A stretch of DNA of 64,000 nucleotides, taken from Neobacillus paridis (lineage in GTDB: Bacteria; Bacillota; Bacilli; Bacillales; Cytobacillaceae). A program made the translations under genes and the position numbers. The DNA is taken from contig NZ_JAESWB010000115.1 of assembly GCF_016765675.1 (NCBI RefSeq), forward strand, positions 38,497 through 102,496, read 5' to 3'. Each line of letters begins with the position of its first letter. Position 1 is the first letter of the stretch. Shown here in pieces: positions 36,262 through 45,010 of this stretch. The notes under the pieces are model-generated. The model searched no databases and was not told the DNA's origin. It saw only the letters and a list, made by a program, of their open reading frames with translations.

Positions 36262-37338
36262 ATGGGCAATAATGAATTAGAGCGGTTGAGAGAGCGTGTG
36301 GATGAAGTAAACTTGGAGTTGTTGAGGTTAATCAATGAAAGGGCCCAGCTCGTTCAAGAGATAGGACATGTAAAAGGGAGCCAAGGAGTTTTTCGCTTTG
36401 ATCCGGTCCGCGAAAGAATGATGCTTGACAAGATTAAGCAAAATAATGATGGACCATTTGATAATGCTACGATTGATCATCTCTTTAAGGAGATTTTTAA
36501 AGCAGGCTTGGATTTGCAAAAGGATGATCACAAGAAAGCGTTGCTTGTGTCCAGAAAGAAAAAGCCGGAAGACACCGTTATCAATTTAAAAGGGGAATAT
36601 ATCGGTGATGGCAAACAGCATTTTGTTTTTGGCCCGTGTGCCGTCGAATCCTATGAGCAAGTTGCCACTGTGGCCAAAGCAATGAAGGAAAAAGGCTTAA
36701 AGCTATTGCGCGGCGGTGCCTACAAGCCAAGAACCTCTCCATATGATTTTCAAGGCCTTGGGGTTGAGGGCCTCAAAATCTTAAAAAGGGTGGCTACAGA
36801 GTTTGATATGGCCGTGATTAGCGAGATTGTCAATCCTGCTGATATTGAAATGGCGGCTGAATATTTGGATGTCATTCAAATTGGCGCCCGAAACATGCAA
36901 AACTTTGAACTGTTAAAAGCCGCAGGGGCTGTCAATAAGCCGGTTCTGTTAAAAAGAGGACTAGCCGCAACCATTGAGGAATTTATTAATGCAGCTGAAT
37001 ATATAATGGCCCAAGGAAATGGACAAATCATTCTTTGCGAGCGCGGCATCAGAACATACGAACGGGCAACAAGAAATACGCTTGATATTTCTGCCGTGCC
37101 AATTTTAAAACAAGAAACGCATTTACCTGTCATGGTCGATGTTACCCATTCAACTGGCAGACGAGATCTGTTGCTTCCATGTGCGAAAGCAGCGATTGCT
37201 ATTGGAGCAGACGGCGTTATGGCGGAAGTTCATCCAGATCCGGCTGTTGCCCTGTCCGATGCCCAGCAGCAAATGAATTTGGAACAGTTTGATCAATTCT
37301 ATAATGAGCTGATTGCTTCAAAATTTGTTCACCTTTAA
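36262..37338 (+). CDS. aroA: Bifunctional chorismate mutase / DAHP synthase
   Basis: Starts aromatic amino acid synthesis by joining phosphoenolpyruvate and erythrose 4-phosphate. The N-terminal AroQ-type chorismate mutase domain (residues 1 to about 90: [31 protein letters not shown]) lets prephenate and chorismate act as feedback signals. The DAHP synthase domain (about 110-358) shows [30 protein letters not shown], and [14 protein letters not shown]. The 358-residue length is that of Bacillus. ATG 36262 follows GGGGAC. A terminator follows the gene. Confidence 0.96.
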   Translation: MGNNELERLRERVDEVNLELLRLINERAQLVQEIGHVKGSQGVFRFDPVRERMMLDKIKQNNDGPFDNATIDHLFKEIFKAGLDLQKDDHKKALLVSRKKKPEDTVINLKGEYIGDGKQHFVFGPCAVESYEQVATVAKAMKEKGLKLLRGGAYKPRTSPYDFQGLGVEGLKILKRVATEFDMAVISEIVNPADIEMAAEYLDVIQIGARNMQNFELLKAAGAVNKPVLLKRGLAATIEEFINAAEYIMAQGNGQIILCERGIRTYERATRNTLDISAVPILKQETHLPVMVDVTHSTGRRDLLLPCAKAAIAIGADGVMAEVHPDPAVALSDAQQQMNLEQFDQFYNELIASKFVHL

Positions 37339-37350
37339 TCATCTGAGGGT

Positions 37351-37389
37351 GAATGGCCTTCTGCTGTTTTAGCAGAAGGTTCATTTTTT
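37351..37389 (+). terminator. Terminator of aroA
   Basis: GAATGgCCTTCTGCT pairs with AGCAGAAGGtTCATT across a GTTTT loop and continues into a T-run. Confidence 0.88.
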
Positions 37390-37607
37390 AAGAAAATAAA
37401 AAAATATCGCCTAGCCAATTGCGGCTTTTATTTTCTTGTCGTATCATTAATACATAATTTAGATTGTTTACTTTATCACAAAAGGGTTGGAAGCGGATCA
37501 ATGGTTTGTTTCGGATCCTATCTTGTGAGACTGGATTTAATGACTAGATTTTCACGACGTGATGTAAAATAAAGAGAACGATGTTCGTTTTTAGGAGAGT
37601 GTTATGA

Positions 37608-38615
37608 GTGAATAATATTACCATTTATGATGTTGCCCGTGAAGCAAATGTTTCCATGGCTACCGTTTCACGTGTAGTGAACGGCAATCCAAATGTAAAA
37701 CCGGTTACCCGGAAGAAAGTATTAGAAGTCATCGAGCGGCTTGGCTATGTACCGAATGCAGTTGCCAGAGGGCTCGCAAGCAAAAAAACAACGACGGTTG
37801 GTGTTATTATCCCTGATATATCGAATATCTTTTTCGCGGAGCTGGCCCGCGGTATTGAGGATATTGCCACGATGTATAAATACAATATTATCCTTAGTAA
37901 CTCTGACCAAAATAAAGATAAGGAATTACATTTAATTCATACAATGCTTGGAAAGCAGGTAGATGGCATTGTCTTCATGAGCGGCAAAGTTACCGAGGAA
38001 CATGTTGAGGAGTTTGAAAAATCACAAGTCCCAATCGTTCTTGCGGGATCCATTGAAGCTAGCGAAAAGATTCCATCCGTTAACATTGATTACGAACAGG
38101 CTGCTTATGATTCGATTAATGAGTTTATTGCCAGAGGCCATAAACGGATTGCCTTTGTCAGTGGGCCGTTCTATGAACCTGACATTACTGTCAAGAAGCT
38201 AAACGGTTATAAACGAGCCTTAGAGGAAGCAAAACTTCCGTTTAACGAAGAGCTTATTATCGAAGGAGATTATACGTACGATTCTGGATTAGAAGCTTTT
38301 GATAAAATGTTAGAACTATCGGAAAAGCCTACTGCCATTTTTGTCGGGGCGGATGAAATGGCTCTTGGGGTTGTTCATGGGGCAGAAGACAAAGGCTACC
38401 ACATTCCAGAAGATTTTGAAGTGATTACATCCGACAATACAAGACTGTCACTGATGGTTCGTCCGCAGCTTACAACGATTGTTCAGCCGTTATATGATAT
38501 TGGTGCGGTGGCCATGCGCCTTTTAACTAAATTAATGAATAAGGAAAAAGTGGAGGACCAAATTGTGGTACTGCCACATCGGATTGAACACCGACAATCA
38601 ACAAGAAATCAATAA
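37608..38615 (+). CDS. ccpA: Catabolite control protein A
   Basis: Global LacI/GalR-family regulator of carbon catabolite repression. With HPr-Ser46-P it binds cre sites. The N-terminal HTH ([56 protein letters not shown]) is nearly identical to known Bacillus CcpA. The periplasmic-binding-protein-like core includes [25 protein letters not shown]. Length is 335 residues with a GTG start. It lies upstream of the acu/acs acetate genes that CcpA is known to control in B. subtilis. Confidence 0.97.
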   Translation: MNNITIYDVAREANVSMATVSRVVNGNPNVKPVTRKKVLEVIERLGYVPNAVARGLASKKTTTVGVIIPDISNIFFAELARGIEDIATMYKYNIILSNSDQNKDKELHLIHTMLGKQVDGIVFMSGKVTEEHVEEFEKSQVPIVLAGSIEASEKIPSVNIDYEQAAYDSINEFIARGHKRIAFVSGPFYEPDITVKKLNGYKRALEEAKLPFNEELIIEGDYTYDSGLEAFDKMLELSEKPTAIFVGADEMALGVVHGAEDKGYHIPEDFEVITSDNTRLSLMVRPQLTTIVQPLYDIGAVAMRLLTKLMNKEKVEDQIVVLPHRIEHRQSTRNQ

Positions 38616-38630
38616 GAAGAATAAAGAAAA

Positions 38631-38714
38631 CTCGCCGACTGGCGAGCCCTAAGGGCGAAGACAGAGGCGTAGTTGAACTTATGCCTAATAGGAAAGTTTT
38701 CACACTTTCCTATC
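38631..38714. repeat. Composite hairpin region between ccpA and acuC
   Basis: CTCGCC-gact-GGCGAG (38631-38646) is followed by CCCTAAGGG. Next comes an AGGCGTA / TATGCCT pair, and then a perfect ATAGGAAAGT / ACTTTCCTAT hairpin (38688-38697 with 38704-38713). The part around GGCGAAGACAGAGGCGTAG resembles a repeat I recall as dispersed in Bacillus intergenic regions; this is from memory and not checked. It occupies the site where B. subtilis has motPS. Confidence 0.65.
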
Positions 38715-38718
38715 GGCC

Positions 38719-38748
38719 AAAAAAGCCGGCCATCTTGGTCGGCTTTTG
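38719..38748. terminator. Bidirectional terminator between ccpA and acuC
   Basis: AAAAGCCGGCCA (38721-38732) pairs with TGGTCGGCTTTT (38736-38747), with one wobble, and serves both convergent genes. Confidence 0.88.
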
Positions 38749-38751
38749 CCA

Positions 38752-39924
38752 TTACACGGTTTCGCTTTTCCTTTGATTTCTAATCGGGTATAGCGCTTTT
38801 TCAAGCGTATTTAAATTCTTTTCCGTTATTTCGGATTTTCTAGGGATGGGAGGGTATAGATTTTCCGGGTCATCCCATTCTCTTGGCAATTCGAGTGGGG
38901 CTTTAGCCTGCCAGTAATCAACCCATTCAGCAGGCAGGGGACCCGAAAATTTCGAGTTTTCCGTCATTTCCAGCCAAATCAGTGCCCATGCTCTAGGCAC
39001 CACACGCCAAATATCATAGCCGCCGCCGCCCACCGCAATCCATCGGCCGCCACAATATTGATGAGCAAGTTCATGGGCCAGCTTGGGGATTTCCCGATAG
39101 CTTCTCATTGTTGTTGATAAATGTGTTAATGGATCATAATAGTGAGCATCTGCCCCGTTTTGAGTTAAAATGACATCGGGTTTAAAAAATTCCGTTATCT
39201 CTCTAAATGCTTGTGTATAGACATGAAGCCATGATTCATCTTCAGTAAAGGCATCAACGGGGATGTTGAAGGAATAACCATAGCCTGCCCCTTGCCCTCT
39301 TTCATTGACATTGCCTGTACCCGGGAATAAATAACGGCCAGTTTCATGTATTGAGAGAGTACATACTCTTGGTTCATCATAAAACGACCATTGAACGCCA
39401 TCACCGTGATGTGCATCCGTATCTACATAAAGAACGCGGGCATTATATTTTTCCAGCAAATATTTAATGGCTACGGAGCTGTCATTATAGACACAAAAAC
39501 CCGATGCTTTGCCCCGAAAACCATGATGTAATCCACCGCCAAGGTGAAGGGCATGCAACGCCCGGCCTGACATGACTTCATCAACAGCAGTCAGTGTGCC
39601 GCCAACCAATAATGAACTGGCTTCATGCATGTTGGGAAAAATCGGAGTATCCTCTGTACCCAAGCCGTAGTTTTCGGCAATTTCGTTCGGGAGCTGGCCG
39701 TGGCCTGCTTTTTTCACTGCTTCAATAAAACCAGGATCATGAACAAGCTGTAATTCTTCTTCTGTGGCCATTCTCGGTGGAACCATACATTTTGGGTCCA
39801 ATGCATTGATCTTTTGTAATAAATCCATTGTTAATTTAAGCCGGAATTGATTAAAAGGATGATGATTGTTAAATTTGTAATTTAGCAGTTCTTCGGAAAA
39901 GATAAATTTGCATGCATCTGTCAT
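38752..39924 (-). CDS. acuC: Acetoin utilisation protein AcuC, class I deacetylase
   Basis: A 390-residue zinc-dependent deacetylase of the class I histone deacetylase family. In B. subtilis AcuC removes the acetyl group from acetyl-CoA synthetase and so reactivates it. The catalytic region [30 protein letters not shown] contains the HH pair and the metal-binding Asp. [16 protein letters not shown] and the late GGGGYD are also diagnostic. Its ATG overlaps the end of acuB by four bases, showing translational coupling in acuABC. Confidence 0.94.
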   Translation of the reverse strand: MTDACKFIFSEELLNYKFNNHHPFNQFRLKLTMDLLQKINALDPKCMVPPRMATEEELQLVHDPGFIEAVKKAGHGQLPNEIAENYGLGTEDTPIFPNMHEASSLLVGGTLTAVDEVMSGRALHALHLGGGLHHGFRGKASGFCVYNDSSVAIKYLLEKYNARVLYVDTDAHHGDGVQWSFYDEPRVCTLSIHETGRYLFPGTGNVNERGQGAGYGYSFNIPVDAFTEDESWLHVYTQAFREITEFFKPDVILTQNGADAHYYDPLTHLSTTMRSYREIPKLAHELAHQYCGGRWIAVGGGGYDIWRVVPRAWALIWLEMTENSKFSGPLPAEWVDYWQAKAPLELPREWDDPENLYPPIPRKSEITEKNLNTLEKALYPIRNQRKSETV

Positions 39925-40568
39925 AGTGAAATCCCCGGAAGATTAGGCCATAAAACGTGATGGCCAGCTTTTCTGAGATCTTGAATGAGTCCAGTGGGAT
40001 TCATTAATTGAACCCTAAAGACCAGTATTTTATATTGATCATCCTGTTTATCCGGGTAAACCAGTACGCTAAGAATATTGGCATGTCGTTTACAGATAAT
40101 TCCGGCAATATCGGAGAGGACACCGGAGATATTGGGAACCCTTATCTCAATTTGCGATCCTGGCTGATGGGCACCTGTCAGTTCGACCATTGTTCTTAAG
40201 ATATCCGTTTCCGTAATAATTCCAACCAGTTTATGGTCATTAATAATCGGAATCGCGCTAATTTTGTGTTCATAAAATACCGCTGCTATCTCTTCAACAA
40301 AGTCAAGCGGATGACCGGTAATGATGTTTCGTTCCATAATCAGTTCAAGTGGCTTTTTTAAATCATCCGGATTTTCAGTTGTCCGGAATGTTGAAGGAGT
40401 TACTTCTTTTAATCGGGAAATAGTAACTAGACCAACTAAATTATTTTCACCATTAATAATCGGGATATGGCGGATATTATTAGTTTCCATTGCCTGAATA
40501 GCATCCTCAATTGTATTCGTAGGATGCAGCGTAACAACATCTCGATTCATGATTTCTTCTACAATCAT
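39921..40568 (-). CDS. acuB: Acetoin utilisation protein AcuB (CBS-CBS-ACT)
   Basis: A 215-residue protein with two CBS domains ([33 protein letters not shown] and [33 protein letters not shown]) followed by an ACT-like C-terminal domain ([27 protein letters not shown]). This architecture suggests a ligand sensor for adenine nucleotides or amino acids; the true ligand is unknown. It is the middle gene of acuABC, linked to acetoin and acetate metabolism. Confidence 0.93.
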   Translation of the reverse strand: MIVEEIMNRDVVTLHPTNTIEDAIQAMETNNIRHIPIINGENNLVGLVTISRLKEVTPSTFRTTENPDDLKKPLELIMERNIITGHPLDFVEEIAAVFYEHKISAIPIINDHKLVGIITETDILRTMVELTGAHQPGSQIEIRVPNISGVLSDIAGIICKRHANILSVLVYPDKQDDQYKILVFRVQLMNPTGLIQDLRKAGHHVLWPNLPGISL

Positions 40569-40610
40569 TGCTATCCCCTCAATTCTAAAATTCAGATAAA
40601 AACTGGGAGT

Positions 40611-41243
40611 TTAATACATAAGTCGATTCATAAAGCGTAATCTGTCAAACCTTTGAATGCTTTCAATATCAACCCGTTTTCCAATTCTCGCCATTAAGCA
40701 GTTAGCAGGATGGGAACAAATTTCCGGATCGTCTGTGGCATACCACTCTAACCCACCGGCATTCATCATTTTTTCCATAACCTTTCGATATTCCCATACA
40801 TTTAATTTCGTTCCTTTTAAATCCCAATGCCAATAGTATTCTGTTGTAATGATAATATAATCTTCCATTGCGTCATCCATCATTGACACTTTTAAAAGGT
40901 TTTTGCCAACTGCACAGCCTCTAAATTCCGGGATTACTTCAATCGCACCCAATTCAATTAGATTTTCGATCTTTCCCTCTGACCAGCGTTCCATCGGGTC
41001 GGGATAGAGGAATGTAACATAGCCAACAATGGTATTTCGATGTCTTGCAATAATGATTCGGCCTTCTGGCAAATCAGCAATTCCGATTAGAGCCTTGTGC
41101 TGCTGTTCTGGGGGGCGAAAGGCAATTAAATCTTTATGAAAATCTAACGCTTTCAGCTGGACTGAGGAAATAGGACCCTCAATAATTAGCGTGCCATTAG
41201 GAGTCTTTAACTCCTTGGCATTGTAAGTTTTTTTATGTTCCAT
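40611..41243 (-). CDS. acuA: Protein acetyltransferase AcuA
   Basis: A 210-residue GNAT-fold acetyltransferase. In B. subtilis it acetylates a Lys of AcsA and shuts off acetate activation. The GNAT core appears in GRIIIARHRNTIVGYVTFLYPDP and LGAIEVIPEFRGCAVGKNLLKVS. ATG 41243 (MEHKKTYNAKELKTPNG) has AGGGGTGA upstream and matches the family length; the longer frame extends through the promoter region. It is divergent from acsA, its target, with 206 bases between the starts. Confidence 0.93.
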   Translation of the reverse strand: MEHKKTYNAKELKTPNGTLIIEGPISSVQLKALDFHKDLIAFRPPEQQHKALIGIADLPEGRIIIARHRNTIVGYVTFLYPDPMERWSEGKIENLIELGAIEVIPEFRGCAVGKNLLKVSMMDDAMEDYIIITTEYYWHWDLKGTKLNVWEYRKVMEKMMNAGGLEWYATDDPEICSHPANCLMARIGKRVDIESIQRFDRLRFMNRLMY

Positions 41244-41388
41244 TAAGTCACCCCTAGAAATCAATAATATCACAAATATATTATACATAATTTTCATGAC
41301 GGAAAAGTTACTTCACAAAAATTTTTGGAATCTTTATCTTAATTGTTACAAATTTCGGAAAAAATTTTAAAAAAATATTTTTTTAAAA

Positions 41389-41417
41389 TTGTGAATTGTC
41401 GCCTTTGGTAATATAAT
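41389..41417 (+). promoter_or_regulatory. Sigma-A-type promoter of acsA
   Basis: TTGTGA (41389-41394), exactly 17 bases, then TATAAT (41412-41417), 33 bases before the acsA GTG. The opposite strand has a TATAAT at about 41274-41279, suitable for divergent acuA. I found no convincing cre match in this interval. Confidence 0.75.
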
Positions 41418-41449
41418 AACATTATCAACTTTAAAAAGGGGGAGATTTT

Positions 41450-43171
41450 GTGAGAGTGGAAGCGTTACCAGTTGTACAGGGGGAATATAATTTACGCAAT
41501 TATGAGGAAATGTATGAAAAATTCAACTGGAAAGAAACAGAAAAGGAATTTTCCTGGAGTGAGACAGGGCTTGTCAATATGGCTTATGAGGCCATCGACC
41601 GCCACGTTGAGACCTTCCGGAAAAACAAGATTGCTCTCTACTATCGTGACGGATCTAGAAATGAAAAGTATACTTTTAAAGAAATGAAAGAGCTTTCAAA
41701 CAAAGCGGGAAATGTACTAAAGAAGTATGGTGATGTTGAGAAGGGCGACCGGGTATTTATTTTTATGCCGCGTTCACCAGAACTTTACTTTGTTGCGCTG
41801 GGGATTATTAAGCTTGGTGCCATTGTTGGTCCATTGTTCGAAGCTTTCATGGAGGGTGCGGTCAGGGACCGCCTGCAAGACAGTGGAGCAAAAGTTTTAG
41901 TCACAACTCCGGAGTTACTCGATCGAGTTCCTGTACAAGACTTGCCGGAATTGAAGCATATTTTCCTTGTTGGTCAAAATGTGAAGGAAGAGGGGATCTT
42001 TGTTGACTTTTTAGACAAATTTGCCGAGGCTTCTAAGGAACTTCAGATTGAATGGGTTGAGCGCAATGATGGTCTGATCCTTCACTATACTTCTGGTTCC
42101 ACTGGAAAACCGAAAGGCGTGCTGCATGTACATAATGCGATGATTCAGCATTATCAAACAGCAAAATGGGTACTTGATTTAAAAGAAGAGGACGTATACT
42201 GGTGCACAGCTGACCCGGGCTGGGTAACCGGAACTTCTTACGGAATGTTCGGTCCATGGTTAACCGGAACCTCTAACGTCATTATTGGCGGCCGCTTCAG
42301 CCCGGATTCCTGGTATAAGATGATTGAAGACTTTGGTGTTACCGTTTGGTATAGTGCCCCAACCGCATTCAGAATGTTAATGGGAGCGGGGGATGAACTT
42401 GTTAAAAAATATGATTTAAGCAGCCTGCGTCACATTTTAAGTGTTGGCGAGCCGTTAAACCCTGAGGTTGTAAAATGGGGTGTAAAGGTATTTAATAAAC
42501 GAATTCATGACAACTGGTGGATGACGGAGACTGGCGGGCAATTGATCAGCAACTACCCTTGTATGCCGATTAAACCGGGTTCAATGGGGAAACCGATTCC
42601 CGGGGTTGTTGCGGCAATTGTTGATGATCAAGGCAATGAGCTGCCGCCGTACCGGATGGGCAATTTGGCGATCAAAAAAGGCTGGCCGTCGATGATGTAT
42701 ACGATTTGGAATAACAAAGAGAAGTATGAATCATATTTCATGCCAAATGGCGACTGGTATGTTTCGGGGGATTCAGCCTATATGGACGAGGATGGATATT
42801 TCTGGTTCCAAGGCCGGGTCGACGATGTCATCATGACATCCGGTGAACGCGTCGGGCCATTTGAAGTTGAAAGCAAGCTGGTTGAGCATCCAGCGGTCGC
42901 TGAGGCTGGAGTAATCGGAAAGCCGGATCCCGTCCGTGGTGAGATTATTAAAGCTTTTGTTGCTCTTAGAGATGGTTATGAGCCTTCCGAAGAATTGAAA
43001 GAGGATATTCGTCAATTTGTTAAAAAAGGACTTGCTGCCCACGCAGCTCCAAGGGAAATAGACTTCCGTGACAAACTGCCAAAGACGCGCAGCGGTAAAA
43101 TCATGAGACGTGTCCTAAAGGCATGGGAGTTGGATTTACCAACCGGTGACCTTTCAACAATGGAAGACTAA
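41450..43171 (+). CDS. acsA: Acetyl-CoA synthetase
   Basis: Activates acetate with ATP and CoA through acetyl-AMP. The 573-residue protein is of the ANL superfamily. The AMP-binding P-loop LHYTSGSTGKPKGVLH lies near residue 215, MTETGG near residue 361 and SGERVGPFEVE near residue 465. The C-terminal PKTRSGKIMRR holds the Lys that is acetylated by AcuA in the PX4GK motif (by homology). The GTG start has a GGGGGAGA site. The divergent acuABC genes encode its reversible acetylation switch. Confidence 0.96.
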   Translation: MRVEALPVVQGEYNLRNYEEMYEKFNWKETEKEFSWSETGLVNMAYEAIDRHVETFRKNKIALYYRDGSRNEKYTFKEMKELSNKAGNVLKKYGDVEKGDRVFIFMPRSPELYFVALGIIKLGAIVGPLFEAFMEGAVRDRLQDSGAKVLVTTPELLDRVPVQDLPELKHIFLVGQNVKEEGIFVDFLDKFAEASKELQIEWVERNDGLILHYTSGSTGKPKGVLHVHNAMIQHYQTAKWVLDLKEEDVYWCTADPGWVTGTSYGMFGPWLTGTSNVIIGGRFSPDSWYKMIEDFGVTVWYSAPTAFRMLMGAGDELVKKYDLSSLRHILSVGEPLNPEVVKWGVKVFNKRIHDNWWMTETGGQLISNYPCMPIKPGSMGKPIPGVVAAIVDDQGNELPPYRMGNLAIKKGWPSMMYTIWNNKEKYESYFMPNGDWYVSGDSAYMDEDGYFWFQGRVDDVIMTSGERVGPFEVESKLVEHPAVAEAGVIGKPDPVRGEIIKAFVALRDGYEPSEELKEDIRQFVKKGLAAHAAPREIDFRDKLPKTRSGKIMRRVLKAWELDLPTGDLSTMED

Positions 43172-43179
43172 GATGAAAC

Positions 43180-43216
43180 AAAGACAGCACATCACCGCTT
43201 GATGTGCTGTCTTTTT
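43180..43216 (+). terminator. Terminator of acsA
   Basis: AAAGACAGCACATCA (43180-43194) and TGATGTGCTGTCTTT (43200-43214) form a perfect 15-bp stem with a T-run. Confidence 0.93.
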
Positions 43217-43246
43217 ATAACGCACTATTTCATAAAGTTCTACCGA

Positions 43247-43330
43247 TTTATTGGCGCATTTGAACGTTTTATTAGCGAATCTGGACCTTTTATTAGCGAT
43301 TTAGTGCATTATATTAGCGAATTAAAAAAT
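43247..43330. repeat. Four-copy array with exact 21-bp period, core TTTATTAGCG
   Basis: Core copies start at 43247 (TTTATTGGCG), 43268, 43289 (both TTTATTAGCG) and 43310 (TATATTAGCG), each exactly 21 bases apart. The 11-base spacers do not resemble each other. The array sits between the convergent acsA and tyrS genes, beyond the acsA terminator. Confidence 0.87.
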
Positions 43331-43347
43331 CGTAAAAGAATGAGCTA

Positions 43348-44607
<1,260 letters not shown>

Positions 44608-44629
44608 CTACCTCCAGATAAAAAAATAA

Positions 44630-44870
44630 GTCCCTGCATAAAATGCAGGGACGAAAGAAATCGCGGTACCACCCAGCTTGAGGATCATAATCCTCCAACT
44701 CGAAAAAAATAACGGTTTTATCCGTCCTCCGCTACTTGAATTGTTTCACGGAGAAAGCTCGAGGATGTAATTCATTCTTCTATTTGTGACAGCTTGCACC
44801 GACCGCTGTCTCTCTTGATACAGGGATAGAAGAACTACGATTGTTTCCCTTCACAGCCTTTAATAAAAAT
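44630..44870 (-). ncRNA. T-box leader of tyrS (tyrosine-specific)
   Basis: On the minus strand the T-box core GGGTGGTACCGCG reads from 44683 to 44671. The terminator stem is AGTCCCTGCAT / ATGCAGGGAC (plus 44638-44661), ending in a long T-run. The specifier TAC, a Tyr codon, is at 44769-44767 in GAATTACATCC, matching the downstream tyrS. This RNA reads the charging state of tRNA-Tyr. The 5' end is approximate. The rest of the interval to 45010 has no gene. Confidence 0.93.
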
Positions 44871-45010
44871 AACTTATAGTCTTTTTTATCATAATCCTTT
44901 TTCATTGTCAAATTAGATAGGGAAATTTCAGAAAAATGATGAATCATGTCAATCTTCCGCTTATCGATATGATATAATTGAAGGTAATTTTAGATGAGGT
45001 GATGGAATTA

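Noticed and set aside
41244..41449. CcpA (cre) operator between acuA and acsA
   Set aside because: CcpA control is expected from B. subtilis, but no sequence here matches the cre consensus convincingly.
43247..43330. CRISPR array
   Set aside because: Repeats of 10 bases with 11-base spacers are far too short, and no cas genes are present in the window.
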